NCBI GenBank assembly: GCA_017535785.1
Contig: JAFXTN010000010.1
Location: 1 to 64,000, forward strand
Source of the DNA: Butyrivibrio sp.
Lineage (GTDB): Bacteria > Bacillota > Clostridia > Lachnospirales > Lachnospiraceae
Direction of reading: 5' to 3'
DNA length: 64,000 nt
The position numbers and the translations under genes were made by a program. The notes beneath the pieces are model-generated. The model had not been told where the DNA came from. It searched no databases and saw nothing but the letters and a program-made list of their open reading frames with translations. Positions 17,070 through 26,026 of this stretch are shown in pieces (within the stretch, counting starts at the first letter, position 1; every line of letters starts with the position of its first letter).

Positions 17070-18167
17070 TTATTTTTGGTAAACGTTGTAGTCCTTTTCC
17101 GAAAGGATCGCAATGGATTTTTCTAAGCTTGCTTTGTCGTAAAGCTCGATATTGAGCGTTCCGCGCTCGTACTCTCTGTTGTGAACGATGCCGATATTCT
17201 TGATGTTGATCTTGTTCTCTGAGAGAAGGAGAGCAACGTTTGCAAGGCATCCGGGCTGATCGTCGATCTCGACACTTACGCTGTGGACCTTCTGGATAGG
17301 GCCGCTTGAAGTCTCGATAAACGACTCTCTGTATTCCCTTGCTGATGAAAAGAAATCGAATATCTTATCTGTTTCTTTTTCATCAATTGCGAGCTTGATC
17401 TCATATAATGAATCAATGTATTTGCCAAGTAATTCAGAGATGTTGTCGGCATTGGTCGTGCAGATCTGTTGCCACATGATAGGGGAGGATGAGGATATAC
17501 GCGTGATATCCTTGAATCCGCCTGCCGCGATCGTCTTCATGAGCTGATCTTCCGAATCGTTGTCTTTTACCAGGTTGACGAGCGAAGCGGAGATGACGTG
17601 CGGAACATGGCTTATTGCCGCTGTGATGTAGTCGTGTCTGTTGTGGTCCACGACAAGCGGGATCGCGCCGATCATCTTGACAAGCTCATAGTATCTATCA
17701 AGTCTTTCTTTTTCCGTAGACTCTGTTGTTGTAAGGATGTAATAAGCATTTTCCAAAAGAGATGACTTTGAATTACCAAAGCCGATCCTCTCGGTACCTG
17801 CCATCGGATGTCCGCCGATAAACTGAGATTCAAGCGAAAGCTCTTTTATCTTCTCATGGATACCTGTCTTGACGCTGCCGATATCTGTGAGCGTCGTCTT
17901 CTTATCAAGGAAGGGAAGGAGCTTGTCGATGTTGTCGTTGTTGCACTCAACCGGTGCGCAAAGGAAGATGTAGTCGCAATCCGAAAATTCCTGACCGATC
18001 TCGTAGAGGGGCAGGTCTACGATCTTTTGCTCAAATGCCTTGTCCACTGTCTCCTTGTGAGGAGTGTAGGCGATGATGCGTGATCCGGGCTGCTTTTCTT
18101 TTATTGCGCGGGCGATCGAGCCGCCTATAAGTCCCAGGCCTATAAAGCCGTAAGTTTCATTGTTCAT
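17070..18167 (-). CDS. tyrA: Prephenate dehydrogenase with ACT domain
   Basis: A 365-residue enzyme that oxidises and decarboxylates prephenate to 4-hydroxyphenylpyruvate, the tyrosine branch. The N-terminal Rossmann motif is GFIGLGLIGGSIARAIKE. GGHPMAGTERIGF carries the active-site His. The helical dimer domain follows, and a C-terminal ACT domain (about 295-365, from VEIDDQPGCLANVALLLSE) suggests feedback control by tyrosine. AGGAG lies 12 bases before the ATG. It is the first gene of the tyrA-aroA pair. Confidence 0.94.
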   Translation of the reverse strand: MNNETYGFIGLGLIGGSIARAIKEKQPGSRIIAYTPHKETVDKAFEQKIVDLPLYEIGQEFSDCDYIFLCAPVECNNDNIDKLLPFLDKKTTLTDIGSVKTGIHEKIKELSLESQFIGGHPMAGTERIGFGNSKSSLLENAYYILTTTESTEKERLDRYYELVKMIGAIPLVVDHNRHDYITAAISHVPHVISASLVNLVKDNDSEDQLMKTIAAGGFKDITRISSSSPIMWQQICTTNADNISELLGKYIDSLYEIKLAIDEKETDKIFDFFSSAREYRESFIETSSGPIQKVHSVSVEIDDQPGCLANVALLLSENKINIKNIGIVHNREYERGTLNIELYDKASLEKSIAILSEKDYNVYQK

Positions 18168-18237
18168 TGGTAAAAAAATCTCCTATAGTAATGTACGCTG
18201 TTTATGTCAGCGGATGTATACGAAAGTTATGAACTAC

Positions 18238-18266
18238 ACTATAACACTTTAATGTACGAAAATCAA
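18238..18266 (-). promoter_or_regulatory. Promoter of tyrA-aroA
   Basis: On the minus strand TTGATT (18266-18261) and TATAGT (18243-18238) are 17 bases apart, about 70 bases before the tyrA start. Confidence 0.65.
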
Positions 18267-18321
18267 ATACATGCGGCCTCAGACTATGCGCTGTTTCGTT
18301 GTGCAAAATTGCCAGTTATAC

Positions 18322-18350
18322 TTGTTTTGGTACATTATCTTTAGTAAAAT
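18322..18350 (+). promoter_or_regulatory. Candidate promoter of the EF-G-like gene
   Basis: TTGTTT at 18322-18327 and TAAAAT at 18345-18350 with 17 bases between. A second candidate, TTGCCA at 18309-18314 with TACATT at 18331-18336, overlaps it. The remaining leader up to 18426 shows no strong structure. Confidence 0.5.
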
Positions 18351-18426
18351 ATCATTATAAGTTTTTGGGGGACTTGTATCATATCTCATACATATTACCC
18401 AAAATTGAGCGACTGGAGGACAAGAT

Positions 18427-20517
18427 ATGAACGTTTACACAACAGACAAGATCAGAAACGTTGTACTGCTTGGGCACGGTGGTGCCGGCAAGACAAGCTT
18501 GGCTGAATCAATGGCTTATCTTGCAGGTATTACATCAAGGATCGGTAAGGTAGAAGATGGAAATACTCTCAGTGATTTTGATAAGGAAGAGCAGAAGAGA
18601 CACATCTCTATCAGCACATCCACGATTCCTATGGAATGGGATGGACACAAGATCAATATCCTTGATACTCCCGGTTTCTTTGATTTTGTCGGTGAAGTAG
18701 AGGAGGCTATCAGCGTTGCCGATGCGGCGATCATCGTAGTTTCCGGCAAGGCAGGAATAGAGGTAGGTACAGAGAAGGCGTGGGAGCTTTGCGAGAAGTA
18801 CAAGATTCCCCGCATGATATTCGTAGCAGATATGGATATCGATGATGTTTCGTACAGACAGGTCGTACAGGATATGACTGATAAGTACGGTAAAAAGATC
18901 GCTCCTTTCAATTTACCTATCCGTGAGAACGAGAAGTTCGTCGGATACGTAAATGTAATTCAGGAGAAGGGCTTTAGATGGCAGGGTAAGGAAGTTGTTG
19001 AGTGCGACGTTCCCGAGTACAACCAGGCCAACTTGAAGATCTGCCGTGACACTCTTTTAGAGGCTGTTGCTGAAACATCCGAAGAGTTCATGGACAGATA
19101 TTTTAACGGAGACACTTTCTCAGAATCCGAGATAAGAGCTGCTGTCCGCACCAATGTATGTGACGGAAGTATCGTTCCCATCGAGATGGGATCAAGTACT
19201 CTTTGCCAGGGTATTTACACTCTTATGGACGATATCGTTAAGTATATGCCAAGTCCCGAGAATCGTAAGATGGCGGGCATCAACACCAATACCAACGAGA
19301 TCTTCGAAGCTGACTTTGATTTCTCCAAACCAAAGACCGCTTTCGTATTTAAGACAATGGTCGATCCTTTCATCGGTAAGTATTCACTTATCAAGGTTAG
19401 ATCAGGTATCTTAAAACCCGACGATGTAATGTTCGTTGCCGGAAAAGATATGGAGATCAAGATCGGTAAGCTCTATATCCTCCAGGGAAATAAGACTACC
19501 GAAGTATCCGAGCTTCACGCAGGTGACCTTGGCGCACTTCAAAAGCTTGATGTTGCGACGGGCGATACGCTCTCAACCAAGGCTACTCCCGTTCAGTACG
19601 CTAAGATGGATATTTCACAGCCGTACACGGTTATGAGATACCATGCTCAGAACAAGCAGGATATCGACAAGATCGCACAGTCACTTGCTAAGATCGCGGC
19701 TGAGGATCAGACTCTCAGAGTTGTAAACGACGCCGAGAACAGACAGACTCTTCTGTACGGCATGGGCGACATGCATCTTGATGTTGTAAAGAGTAAGCTT
19801 GAGAATATCTATAAGGTAAAAATCGATCTTACCAAGCCTAAGGTTGCGTTCAGAGAGACTATCAGAAAGAATTCTGATGTTGAATACAAGTACAAGAAGC
19901 AGACAGGTGGACACGGTCAGTACGGACACGTTAAGATGCGCTTTGCTCCTTCGGGAGATCCCACAACTTCTTATACCTTCGATCAGGAGGTTGTAGGTGG
20001 AGCGGTTCCCAAGAACTTCTTCCCTGCAGTTGAAAAGGGTATCGCAGAGTCCGTTCTCAGAGGACCTCTTGCAGCTTATCCCGTTGTGGGCGTTAAGGCT
20101 ACACTTTATGACGGATCCTATCACCCTGTTGATTCGTCCGAGATGGCGTTCAAGGTTGCGGCTTCCAATGCTTTCAAGAAGGGCTTTATGGATGCAACTC
20201 CCGTTCTTCTTGAGCCTATCGTATCTCTCAAGGTTACGGTTCCCGACAGCTACACAGGCGATGTAATGGGCGACCTCAACAAGAGAAGAGGAAGAGTTCT
20301 CGGAATGAATCCTGCACCTTCAGGAAAGCAGATCATCGAGGCTGAAGTTCCTCAGATGGAGCTTTACGGATACTGCACACAGCTTCGTTCAATGACAGGC
20401 GGTAGCGGAGAATTCGAGTATGAGTTCAACAGATATGAGCAGGCACCTTCGGATGTTCAGGCAAAAGAAGTAGAGGCAAGAGCAGACAAGGTTGCAGCAG
20501 CAAATTCCGAAGAATAA
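18427..20517 (+). CDS. Elongation factor G-like GTPase (divergent paralogue)
   Basis: A 696-residue translational GTPase with the five-domain EF-G layout. It has the P-loop GHGGAGKTSLAE, switch region KEEQKRHISISTS, and G3 DTPGFFDFVGE. Domains II and III follow, then domain IV with GGHGQYGHVKMRF and domain V near the C-terminus. The G4 motif, normally NKxD, reads VADMDIDD here, so the base-contacting Asn and Lys are both missing. This marks it as the EF-G-like paralogue found in many Firmicutes rather than the canonical translocase, and GTP specificity may be altered. SD GGAGG precedes the ATG. It is monocistronic, with a strong terminator. The cellular role is not established. Confidence 0.85.
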   Translation: MNVYTTDKIRNVVLLGHGGAGKTSLAESMAYLAGITSRIGKVEDGNTLSDFDKEEQKRHISISTSTIPMEWDGHKINILDTPGFFDFVGEVEEAISVADAAIIVVSGKAGIEVGTEKAWELCEKYKIPRMIFVADMDIDDVSYRQVVQDMTDKYGKKIAPFNLPIRENEKFVGYVNVIQEKGFRWQGKEVVECDVPEYNQANLKICRDTLLEAVAETSEEFMDRYFNGDTFSESEIRAAVRTNVCDGSIVPIEMGSSTLCQGIYTLMDDIVKYMPSPENRKMAGINTNTNEIFEADFDFSKPKTAFVFKTMVDPFIGKYSLIKVRSGILKPDDVMFVAGKDMEIKIGKLYILQGNKTTEVSELHAGDLGALQKLDVATGDTLSTKATPVQYAKMDISQPYTVMRYHAQNKQDIDKIAQSLAKIAAEDQTLRVVNDAENRQTLLYGMGDMHLDVVKSKLENIYKVKIDLTKPKVAFRETIRKNSDVEYKYKKQTGGHGQYGHVKMRFAPSGDPTTSYTFDQEVVGGAVPKNFFPAVEKGIAESVLRGPLAAYPVVGVKATLYDGSYHPVDSSEMAFKVAASNAFKKGFMDATPVLLEPIVSLKVTVPDSYTGDVMGDLNKRRGRVLGMNPAPSGKQIIEAEVPQMELYGYCTQLRSMTGGSGEFEYEFNRYEQAPSDVQAKEVEARADKVAAANSEE

Positions 20518-20537
20518 ATAATAACAAATGCTATTTT

Positions 20538-20576
20538 AGCCGGGAGCAGGCGATATGCTCCCGGCTTTCTTTTTAT
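20538..20576 (+). terminator. Intrinsic terminator after the EF-G-like gene
   Basis: AGCCGGGAGCA (20538-20548) pairs perfectly with TGCTCCCGGCT (20556-20566), followed by TTCTTTTTAT. Confidence 0.9.
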
Positions 20577-20602
20577 GTTATGGGAAAAAGAGCTTGCATT
20601 AA

Positions 20603-20630
20603 TTGTTAGCAAAAGCTAACATAGTATATT
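20603..20630 (+). promoter_or_regulatory. Promoter with embedded palindromic operator, methyltransferase gene
   Basis: TTGTTA (20603-20608) and TATATT (20625-20630) are 16 bases apart. The spacer and -35 carry a perfect palindrome GTTAGC-AAAA-GCTAAC at 20605-20620. A repressor bound there would block polymerase. An alternative promoter, TTGCAT with TAACAT (20594-20622), overlaps the same site. Confidence 0.5.
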
Positions 20631-20682
20631 GAAAAATGTTCATATACATAGATTTGGCTTTTACCGGATGGAGGAAATGAAA

Positions 20683-21306
20683 ATGGGACTACTTAAAAAG
20701 GTTTTTGTACAGACACGTAAACCCGAAGGTGTTTTGGGGAAGATGATGATAAGCGGTATGAATAAAGGACATGCGAAAGTGGCTGATTGGGGACTTTCAC
20801 ATCTTAAGACGATCGCACCTTCCGAAATACTTGAAGTCGGATGCGGAGGCGGAAGAAACGCACGTGCGCTCATGCAGAAGTATCCTTCCGCAAAGATGAC
20901 TGCGATCGACTATTCAGATACTTCGCTTGCAACAGCAAGGGCTTACAATGCGGATATGATAAAAAATGGAAGATGTGAGATCAAACACGGCGATGTATCG
21001 GCGCTTGATCTTGAAAGCGATAAATACGATCTTGCAACTGCTTTTGAGACCATATATTTCTGGCCGGGACTTGAGAAATGCTTTAGCAATGTCGCAAGAG
21101 TCCTTAAGCCGGGCGGAACCTTTATGATCGTAAATGAATCGGACGGAACCGACAAGGCGGCTTCATATTATGAGAACATGATAGAAGGAATGAAGTGTCA
21201 CAAGAAAGAGGATATAATAGACGCTCTTAAGAGTGCGGGATTTTCTTCCGTCAAGGCAGATGTTCATGATTCAAAGCCCTGGATCACTGTCGTTGCAAAA
21301 AAGTGA
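20683..21306 (+). CDS. Class I SAM-dependent methyltransferase
   Basis: A 207-residue soluble methyltransferase of the Methyltransf_11/25 kind. Motif I EILEVGCGGGRNARAL binds SAM, AIDYSDTSLATAR is motif II, and ARVLKPGGTFMIVNE is the post-motif III strand. Three in-frame ATG codons precede; GGAGGA at 20670-20675 best fits the ATG at 20683. The C-terminal part does not reveal the substrate. It is monocistronic behind a promoter with a palindrome, so it may be inducible. Confidence 0.82.
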   Translation: MGLLKKVFVQTRKPEGVLGKMMISGMNKGHAKVADWGLSHLKTIAPSEILEVGCGGGRNARALMQKYPSAKMTAIDYSDTSLATARAYNADMIKNGRCEIKHGDVSALDLESDKYDLATAFETIYFWPGLEKCFSNVARVLKPGGTFMIVNESDGTDKAASYYENMIEGMKCHKKEDIIDALKSAGFSSVKADVHDSKPWITVVAKK

Positions 21307-21336
21307 TATAGGAAAAGATATCAATATGAGATTTGG

Positions 21337-21373
21337 AAAAAGGACTTCTTTAATAAATGAGGAAGTCCTTTTG
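21337..21373 (+). terminator. Intrinsic terminator after the methyltransferase gene
   Basis: AAGGACTTC (21340-21348) pairs with GAAGTCCTT (21362-21370), with flanking A and T runs. The loop is long and AT-rich. Confidence 0.7.
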
Positions 21374-21445
21374 TTGTCAGAGTTTTTTCTTGATTTTTTT
21401 TAATCTAATCGGATCGATACCCCGAAAAGTAGATAATTACTGACC

Positions 21446-21474
21446 TTGACACTCATGGTATGATTGTATACAAT
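21446..21474 (+). promoter_or_regulatory. Strong sigma-A promoter of the citrate synthase operon
   Basis: TTGACA at 21446-21451 and TACAAT at 21469-21474 with a 17-base spacer, 52 bases before the start codon. Confidence 0.82.
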
Positions 21475-21525
21475 TATACGCGATGACCATTTTAGTACAA
21501 TTTTTTGTAAGTGAGGAGTTTATTC

Positions 21526-22959
21526 ATGAGTGAGACTAGCGCATTTCAGAACAGGCCGGTGACCATGAATGACAAGAATAATCTGCTCCAGATCGAAGAG
21601 CACATGTATATTCTTGACGACATTCAAAAACCAAACGTTTTCAGAAATATGTTTCCCTATGAGGAAGTTCCCAAGATTCCGTTTAACGACAGGATTGTTC
21701 CACACAATATGCCCAAGGACATCTGGATCACGGATACTACTTTCCGTGACGGACAGCAGTCAAGGGCTCCATATACAACCAAGCAGATAGTTGATATCTT
21801 TGACATGCTTCACGAGCTTGGCGGCCCCAACGGTATGATCAGACAGAGCGAGTTCTTTTTATATAGTAAGAGCGATCGCGATGCGGTCTACAAATGTATG
21901 GAGAGAGGCTACAAGTTCCCCGAAGTTACAAGCTGGATCCGCGCAAGCGAGGACGATTTCAAGCTGGTTAAAGAGATCGGAATGAAGGAGACAGGTATCC
22001 TGGTATCTTGTTCCGATTATCATATTTTCTTAAAGCTTAAGATGACAAGAAGACAGGCACTTGACCACTACCTTAGTATCGTAAGAGCTTGTCTTGAGGA
22101 AGGAATAAGTCCAAGATGCCATCTCGAAGACATCACAAGAGCTGATATTTACGGCTTTGTCGTTCCTTTCTGTGTAGAGCTTATGAAGCTTAAAGAGGAG
22201 TACGGAATCCCTGTAAAGATCCGTGCTTGCGATACAATGGGCTACGGAGTTAACTTCTCCGGTGCTGTTATCCCCAGAAGCGTTCAGGGTATCATCTATG
22301 CGATCAACACCAACGCAGGTGTTCCCAGTGAACTTATCGAGTGGCACGGTCACAACGATTTCTATAAGGCTGTTACCAACTCAACAACAGCTTGGCTCTA
22401 CGGCTGTTCTTCAGTTAACACTTCACTCTTCGGTATCGGAGAGAGAACAGGTAACACACCTCTTGAAGCTATGGTATTTGAATATGCACAGCTCAAGGGT
22501 ACTCTTGATGGTATGAATACGCAGGTTATCACAGACCTTGCTGAGTATTATGAGAAGGAAGTAGGCTTCACGGTTCCTTCCAACACACCTTTTGTTGGTA
22601 AGAACTTCAATGTTACAAGAGCCGGAATCCACGCAGACGGACTTCTTAAGAACGAGGAGATCTACAACATCTTCGACACTGAGAAGTTCCTCAGAAGACC
22701 TCCTGTAAGTGCCGTATCTAACACATCGGGACTTGCCGGAATCGCTCACTGGATCAACATCCATTACAAGCTTCGCGACGAGCATGCTCTTTCCAAGTCT
22801 TCACCTCTTGTTACCAAGATAAAAGAGTGGGTCGATAAGGAGTACGCAGGCGGACGAGTTACCGTTATGACGGATGAAGAGCTTGTTTCCGAGATCAAAA
22901 AAGTTGGCAAAGAACTTGGAATAGTTGTTAAAGAGGGTGAGATCGTATCATCCAAATAA
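21526..22959 (+). CDS. Probable Re-citrate synthase (isopropylmalate/homocitrate synthase family)
   Basis: A 477-residue HMGL-like TIM-barrel condensing enzyme. The catalytic signature DTTFRDGQQSRAPY at the start of the barrel and EWHGHNDFYKAV with metal-binding His residues are clear. It lacks the C-terminal LeuA allosteric domain and sits not among leu genes but directly before a GntR regulator and NADP-isocitrate dehydrogenase. The DTTFRDGQQ(A/S)R-type sequence resembles the Re-face citrate synthase of anaerobes such as Clostridium kluyveri. I therefore infer condensation of acetyl-CoA with oxaloacetate for 2-oxoglutarate/glutamate synthesis. Homocitrate or isopropylmalate synthase are alternatives. 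SD GAGGAG favours ATG 21526 over an in-frame GTG at 21511. Confidence 0.75.
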   Translation: MSETSAFQNRPVTMNDKNNLLQIEEHMYILDDIQKPNVFRNMFPYEEVPKIPFNDRIVPHNMPKDIWITDTTFRDGQQSRAPYTTKQIVDIFDMLHELGGPNGMIRQSEFFLYSKSDRDAVYKCMERGYKFPEVTSWIRASEDDFKLVKEIGMKETGILVSCSDYHIFLKLKMTRRQALDHYLSIVRACLEEGISPRCHLEDITRADIYGFVVPFCVELMKLKEEYGIPVKIRACDTMGYGVNFSGAVIPRSVQGIIYAINTNAGVPSELIEWHGHNDFYKAVTNSTTAWLYGCSSVNTSLFGIGERTGNTPLEAMVFEYAQLKGTLDGMNTQVITDLAEYYEKEVGFTVPSNTPFVGKNFNVTRAGIHADGLLKNEEIYNIFDTEKFLRRPPVSAVSNTSGLAGIAHWINIHYKLRDEHALSKSSPLVTKIKEWVDKEYAGGRVTVMTDEELVSEIKKVGKELGIVVKEGEIVSSK

Positions 22960-22970
22960 AGGGGACAATT

Positions 22971-23651
22971 ATGGATAATCAAGACTTAAAGCAGGAAGTT
23001 ACGGATAAGTATTCACTTAGAGGCAGAGTATTTCATCGCATCAGAGAAGACATCCTTAACGGCAAATATAAGGATCATGAAGAGCTTAAGGAAGTAGCTA
23101 TCGGACAGGAACTCGGCGTCAGCAGAACTCCTGTAAGAGAGGCATTCAGACAGCTTGAACTTGAGGGACTTATTCAGATCATTCCCAACAGAGGTGCATA
23201 CGTTACGGGCATCAAGGTCAAGGATATCGAGGATATCTATATGATCAGATCCAAGCTCGAGGGACTCTGCGCAAGATGGGCTTGTGAGAATATTTCCAAA
23301 GAACAGCTTGAGGAGATGGAAGAGAACATCTACCTTGCTGAGTTCCATGCGGCCAGAGGCCATATGGAGCAGATGGCTGAGCTCGACAACAGATTCCACA
23401 ACATTTTATATGAGTCATGTAATTCCAAGATGCTTGAGCATCTTTTAAAGGACTATCACCAGTATGTTTGGAGAGTAAGACAAAAGACTCTTTCAAGCAG
23501 CAGAGGTGCCGTTTCAAACGTTGAGCACAAGTTTATCATGGAAGCCATCAAGGAGAATAATCCGGATAAGGCGGAAGAACTTGCCAATCAGCACATGATA
23601 AATGCTTACGAGAATATGGTTGAAAAGGGACTTCTCTCCATGTTTGAGTGA
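22971..23651 (+). CDS. GntR family regulator with FCD ligand domain
   Basis: A 226-residue DNA-binding regulator. The N-terminal winged helix spans about residues 15-85, with [21 protein letters not shown] as recognition helix. The C-terminal all-helical FCD domain has the metal or ligand residues in ELDNRFH and [10 protein letters not shown], which in this family often bind citrate-like organic acids. It starts 11 bases after the citrate synthase gene with GGGGA as ribosome-binding site and is followed by icd, so it probably senses a pathway intermediate and controls this operon. No operator was identified. Confidence 0.88.
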   Translation: MDNQDLKQEVTDKYSLRGRVFHRIREDILNGKYKDHEELKEVAIGQELGVSRTPVREAFRQLELEGLIQIIPNRGAYVTGIKVKDIEDIYMIRSKLEGLCARWACENISKEQLEEMEENIYLAEFHAARGHMEQMAELDNRFHNILYESCNSKMLEHLLKDYHQYVWRVRQKTLSSSRGAVSNVEHKFIMEAIKENNPDKAEELANQHMINAYENMVEKGLLSMFE

Positions 23652-23715
23652 TAAATGGCAGCCTTTTACGGGCATTTACACATATAACACAACATCTTTT
23701 GAAAGGACTAATTTA

Positions 23716-24921
23716 ATGAGTAAGATTCAGATGACAACACCCATCGTTGAGATGGACGGCGACGAGATGACCAGAGTACTTTGGCAGATGATCAAGGATA
23801 AGCTTATTTTGCCAAGTATCGATCTTAAGAGCGAGTATTACGATCTCGGACTTAAACACAGAGACGAGACAGACGATCAGGTAACCGTAGACAGTGCCAA
23901 CGCAACACTTAAGTACGGAGTTGCGGTTAAGTGCGCTACCATCACACCCAACAATGAGCGTGTTGAGGAATACAACCTCAAGAAGATGTGGAAGAGCCCT
24001 AACGGTACCATCAGAGCGATCCTCGACGGAACAGTTTTCCGTACACCTATCATGGTGAAGGGTATCGAGCCCAACGTAAGAACATGGACCCAGCCTATCA
24101 CACTTGCAAGACATGCTTACGGTGATGTTTATAAGAACGTTGAGATCAGAGTTCCCGGAGCAGGTAAGGCTGAGCTTGTATTTACAGCCGAGGACGGAAC
24201 AGTTACCAAGGAAACTATTTTTGATTTCAAAGAGCCCGGTATCATCCAGGGTGTTCACAATAAGGATGCTTCTATCAGAAGCTTTGCAAGAGCTTGCTTT
24301 AAATATGCACTTGCTGAGAAAAAAGAGCTCTGGCTCGGAACCAAGGATACCATCAGTAAGACATACGACAGAAGATTCAGAGAGATCTTTGAAGAAGTAT
24401 TTGAAAATGAGTTCAAGGCTGACTTCGAAAAGGCAGGGATCACATACTTCTATACACTTATCGACGATGCCGTTGCCCGCGTAATGAAGTCTAAGGGCGG
24501 ATTTATCTGGGCTTGTAAGAACTACGACGGTGACGTTATGAGTGACATGGTATCATCCGCATTCGGTTCACTTGCGATGATGACTTCAGTTCTTGTATCT
24601 CCCACAGGAGTTTACGAGTACGAGGCAGCTCACGGAACAGTACAGAGACACTATTACAAGTATTTAAAGGGCGAGCCCACATCAACAAACCCTGTAGCAA
24701 CTATCTTTGCTTGGACAGGTGCTCTTCGTAAGAGAGGTGAGCTCGACGGAATAAAAGAGCTTATGACATGGGCAGACAAGATGGAGAAGGCAACACTTTC
24801 CGTTATCGAGTCAGGCCGCATGACAGGCGATCTTGCGCTTATCACATCTCTTCCTAACCCCGTTAAACTCGGAAGTGAAGAGTTCCTTGATGCCATCGCC
24901 GAAGAATATGCCAAAATGTGA
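23716..24921 (+). CDS. icd: NADP-dependent isocitrate dehydrogenase
   Basis: A 401-residue enzyme converting isocitrate to 2-oxoglutarate and CO2. It is of the eukaryote-like NADP-IDH subfamily, with [13 protein letters not shown] at the N-terminus, the [17 protein letters not shown] phosphate and isocitrate contacts, [14 protein letters not shown], and [20 protein letters not shown] for NADP. The frame is open further upstream, but AAAGGA before ATG 23716 and the usual MSKIQM start decide it. It is the third gene of the operon. An aconitase gene is not in the window. Confidence 0.95.
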   Translation: MSKIQMTTPIVEMDGDEMTRVLWQMIKDKLILPSIDLKSEYYDLGLKHRDETDDQVTVDSANATLKYGVAVKCATITPNNERVEEYNLKKMWKSPNGTIRAILDGTVFRTPIMVKGIEPNVRTWTQPITLARHAYGDVYKNVEIRVPGAGKAELVFTAEDGTVTKETIFDFKEPGIIQGVHNKDASIRSFARACFKYALAEKKELWLGTKDTISKTYDRRFREIFEEVFENEFKADFEKAGITYFYTLIDDAVARVMKSKGGFIWACKNYDGDVMSDMVSSAFGSLAMMTSVLVSPTGVYEYEAAHGTVQRHYYKYLKGEPTSTNPVATIFAWTGALRKRGELDGIKELMTWADKMEKATLSVIESGRMTGDLALITSLPNPVKLGSEEFLDAIAEEYAKM

Positions 24922-24936
24922 TCAGAGTTGATTTAT

Positions 24937-24992
24937 AACACGCTCCCATCATTTACGGTAACACGCGTTATTGTTGAAGATGGGGGCGTGTT
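24937..24992 (+). terminator. Long inverted repeat after icd, terminator-like
   Basis: AACACGCTCCCATC (24937-24950) pairs with GATGGGGGCGTGTT (24979-24992), 14 pairs with one G-U, around a 28-base loop that contains AACACGCGTT. Only TTCT follows, so termination efficiency is doubtful. The 3' arm overlaps the next promoter. Confidence 0.55.
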
Positions 24993-25002
24993 CTGATATA
25001 CT
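24974..25002 (+). promoter_or_regulatory. Promoter of the polysaccharide deacetylase gene
   Basis: TTGAAG (24974-24979) and TATACT (24997-25002) are 17 bases apart. The spacer is made largely of the 3' arm of the inverted repeat behind icd. Confidence 0.55.
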
Positions 25003-25047
25003 ATACTCTGGTTGAATATTCATGGGGGAAATAATTTTTAATTCAAA

Positions 25048-25998
25048 ATGGCGTACGATAAAGGCGGGAGAAAAAGTGAAAAGGTACTGTATAACAGGCG
25101 TATCCGAAGACTTCGGAAATTCATCCTGATAACTGTCGCTGCCGCATGCCTTATTCCCACTATAATCTGTGTTATTTTGTCTATAAGATTTGATAGGCTT
25201 AAGACCGATTACGTTCAGGCACAGGCCGATCTCGACTGGTATAGAGAGCGCTTTGGCAATGAGATGGATATACTTGCCGAGGACGAGAAGGAGCCAGCGG
25301 CCAAGGATCCCGGGAAGCCTGATATTGATTACACTGATGTTGATATCATCGGAGCGCAGAACCCGGAGGATATTGAGGGTACGAGATATGTATATCTTAC
25401 CTTTGATGACGGCCCCAGCGTTTACACGGATGAGATACTTGATATTTTAAAAGAAAAAGATGTGAAGGCGACGTTCTTTGTATGCGGCAAGCCTAAATAT
25501 GAGGATTGCTACAAGAGGATAGCCGATGAAGGTCATACCTTAGGTATGCACTCTTACAGCCACAGATACAGTGATATATATGCTTCAGCAGAGGCTTTTC
25601 AGGAGGATCTTAAGAACCTCAGAGTTTATCTTTACAATACGACAGACACCTGGTCCAAGTATTACAGATTTCCGGGCGGAAGTTCCAACAATGTCAGCAA
25701 GACCGATATGAATGAGCTTATCGGAATACTTGAAAATGAGGACGTTACATTTTTTGACTGGAATATTTCTGCCGGAGATGACAAAGCAGGCGTCACTAAG
25801 GACATTATTTGTGCTAATATAGTAAATAACATACCTAAGTTTAAGCATTGTATCGTACTTATGCATGATGCGGCGGACAAGAAGGCCACGGTTGAGGCAC
25901 TTCCGGATATAATCGATGCCATAAACGGTATGGAAGACACTGTGATGGTTCCGATAACAGATGATACGTTACCGGTTCAACATATCAAAAACAACTAA
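25048..25998 (+). CDS. Membrane-anchored polysaccharide deacetylase (CE4/NodB)
   Basis: A 316-residue cell-surface enzyme that removes acetyl groups from peptidoglycan or another GlcNAc polymer. A basic N-terminus is followed by one membrane helix (about residues 28-48) and a short charged linker. The NodB domain then has TFDDGPS (Asp120, Asp121), HSYSH (His168, His172 for the metal), YRFPGGSS and the C-terminal LMHD. GGGGGA lies a rather long 17 bases before ATG 25048, and a stop lies three codons upstream, so this is the only in-frame ATG. The bactofilin gene follows after 28 bases, suggesting a shared envelope role. Confidence 0.9.
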   Translation: MAYDKGGRKSEKVLYNRRIRRLRKFILITVAAACLIPTIICVILSIRFDRLKTDYVQAQADLDWYRERFGNEMDILAEDEKEPAAKDPGKPDIDYTDVDIIGAQNPEDIEGTRYVYLTFDDGPSVYTDEILDILKEKDVKATFFVCGKPKYEDCYKRIADEGHTLGMHSYSHRYSDIYASAEAFQEDLKNLRVYLYNTTDTWSKYYRFPGGSSNNVSKTDMNELIGILENEDVTFFDWNISAGDDKAGVTKDIICANIVNNIPKFKHCIVLMHDAADKKATVEALPDIIDAINGMEDTVMVPITDDTLPVQHIKNN

Positions 25999-26026
25999 AC
26001 TACTAATGTAAGGGGAGGATATCGAG

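Noticed and set aside
2104-20534. Shared 14-mer ATAACAAATGCTAT at about 2106 and 20521
   Set aside because: Several chance 14-base matches are expected in 64 kb, and the contexts (T-box leader, 3' end of the EF-G-like gene) are unrelated.
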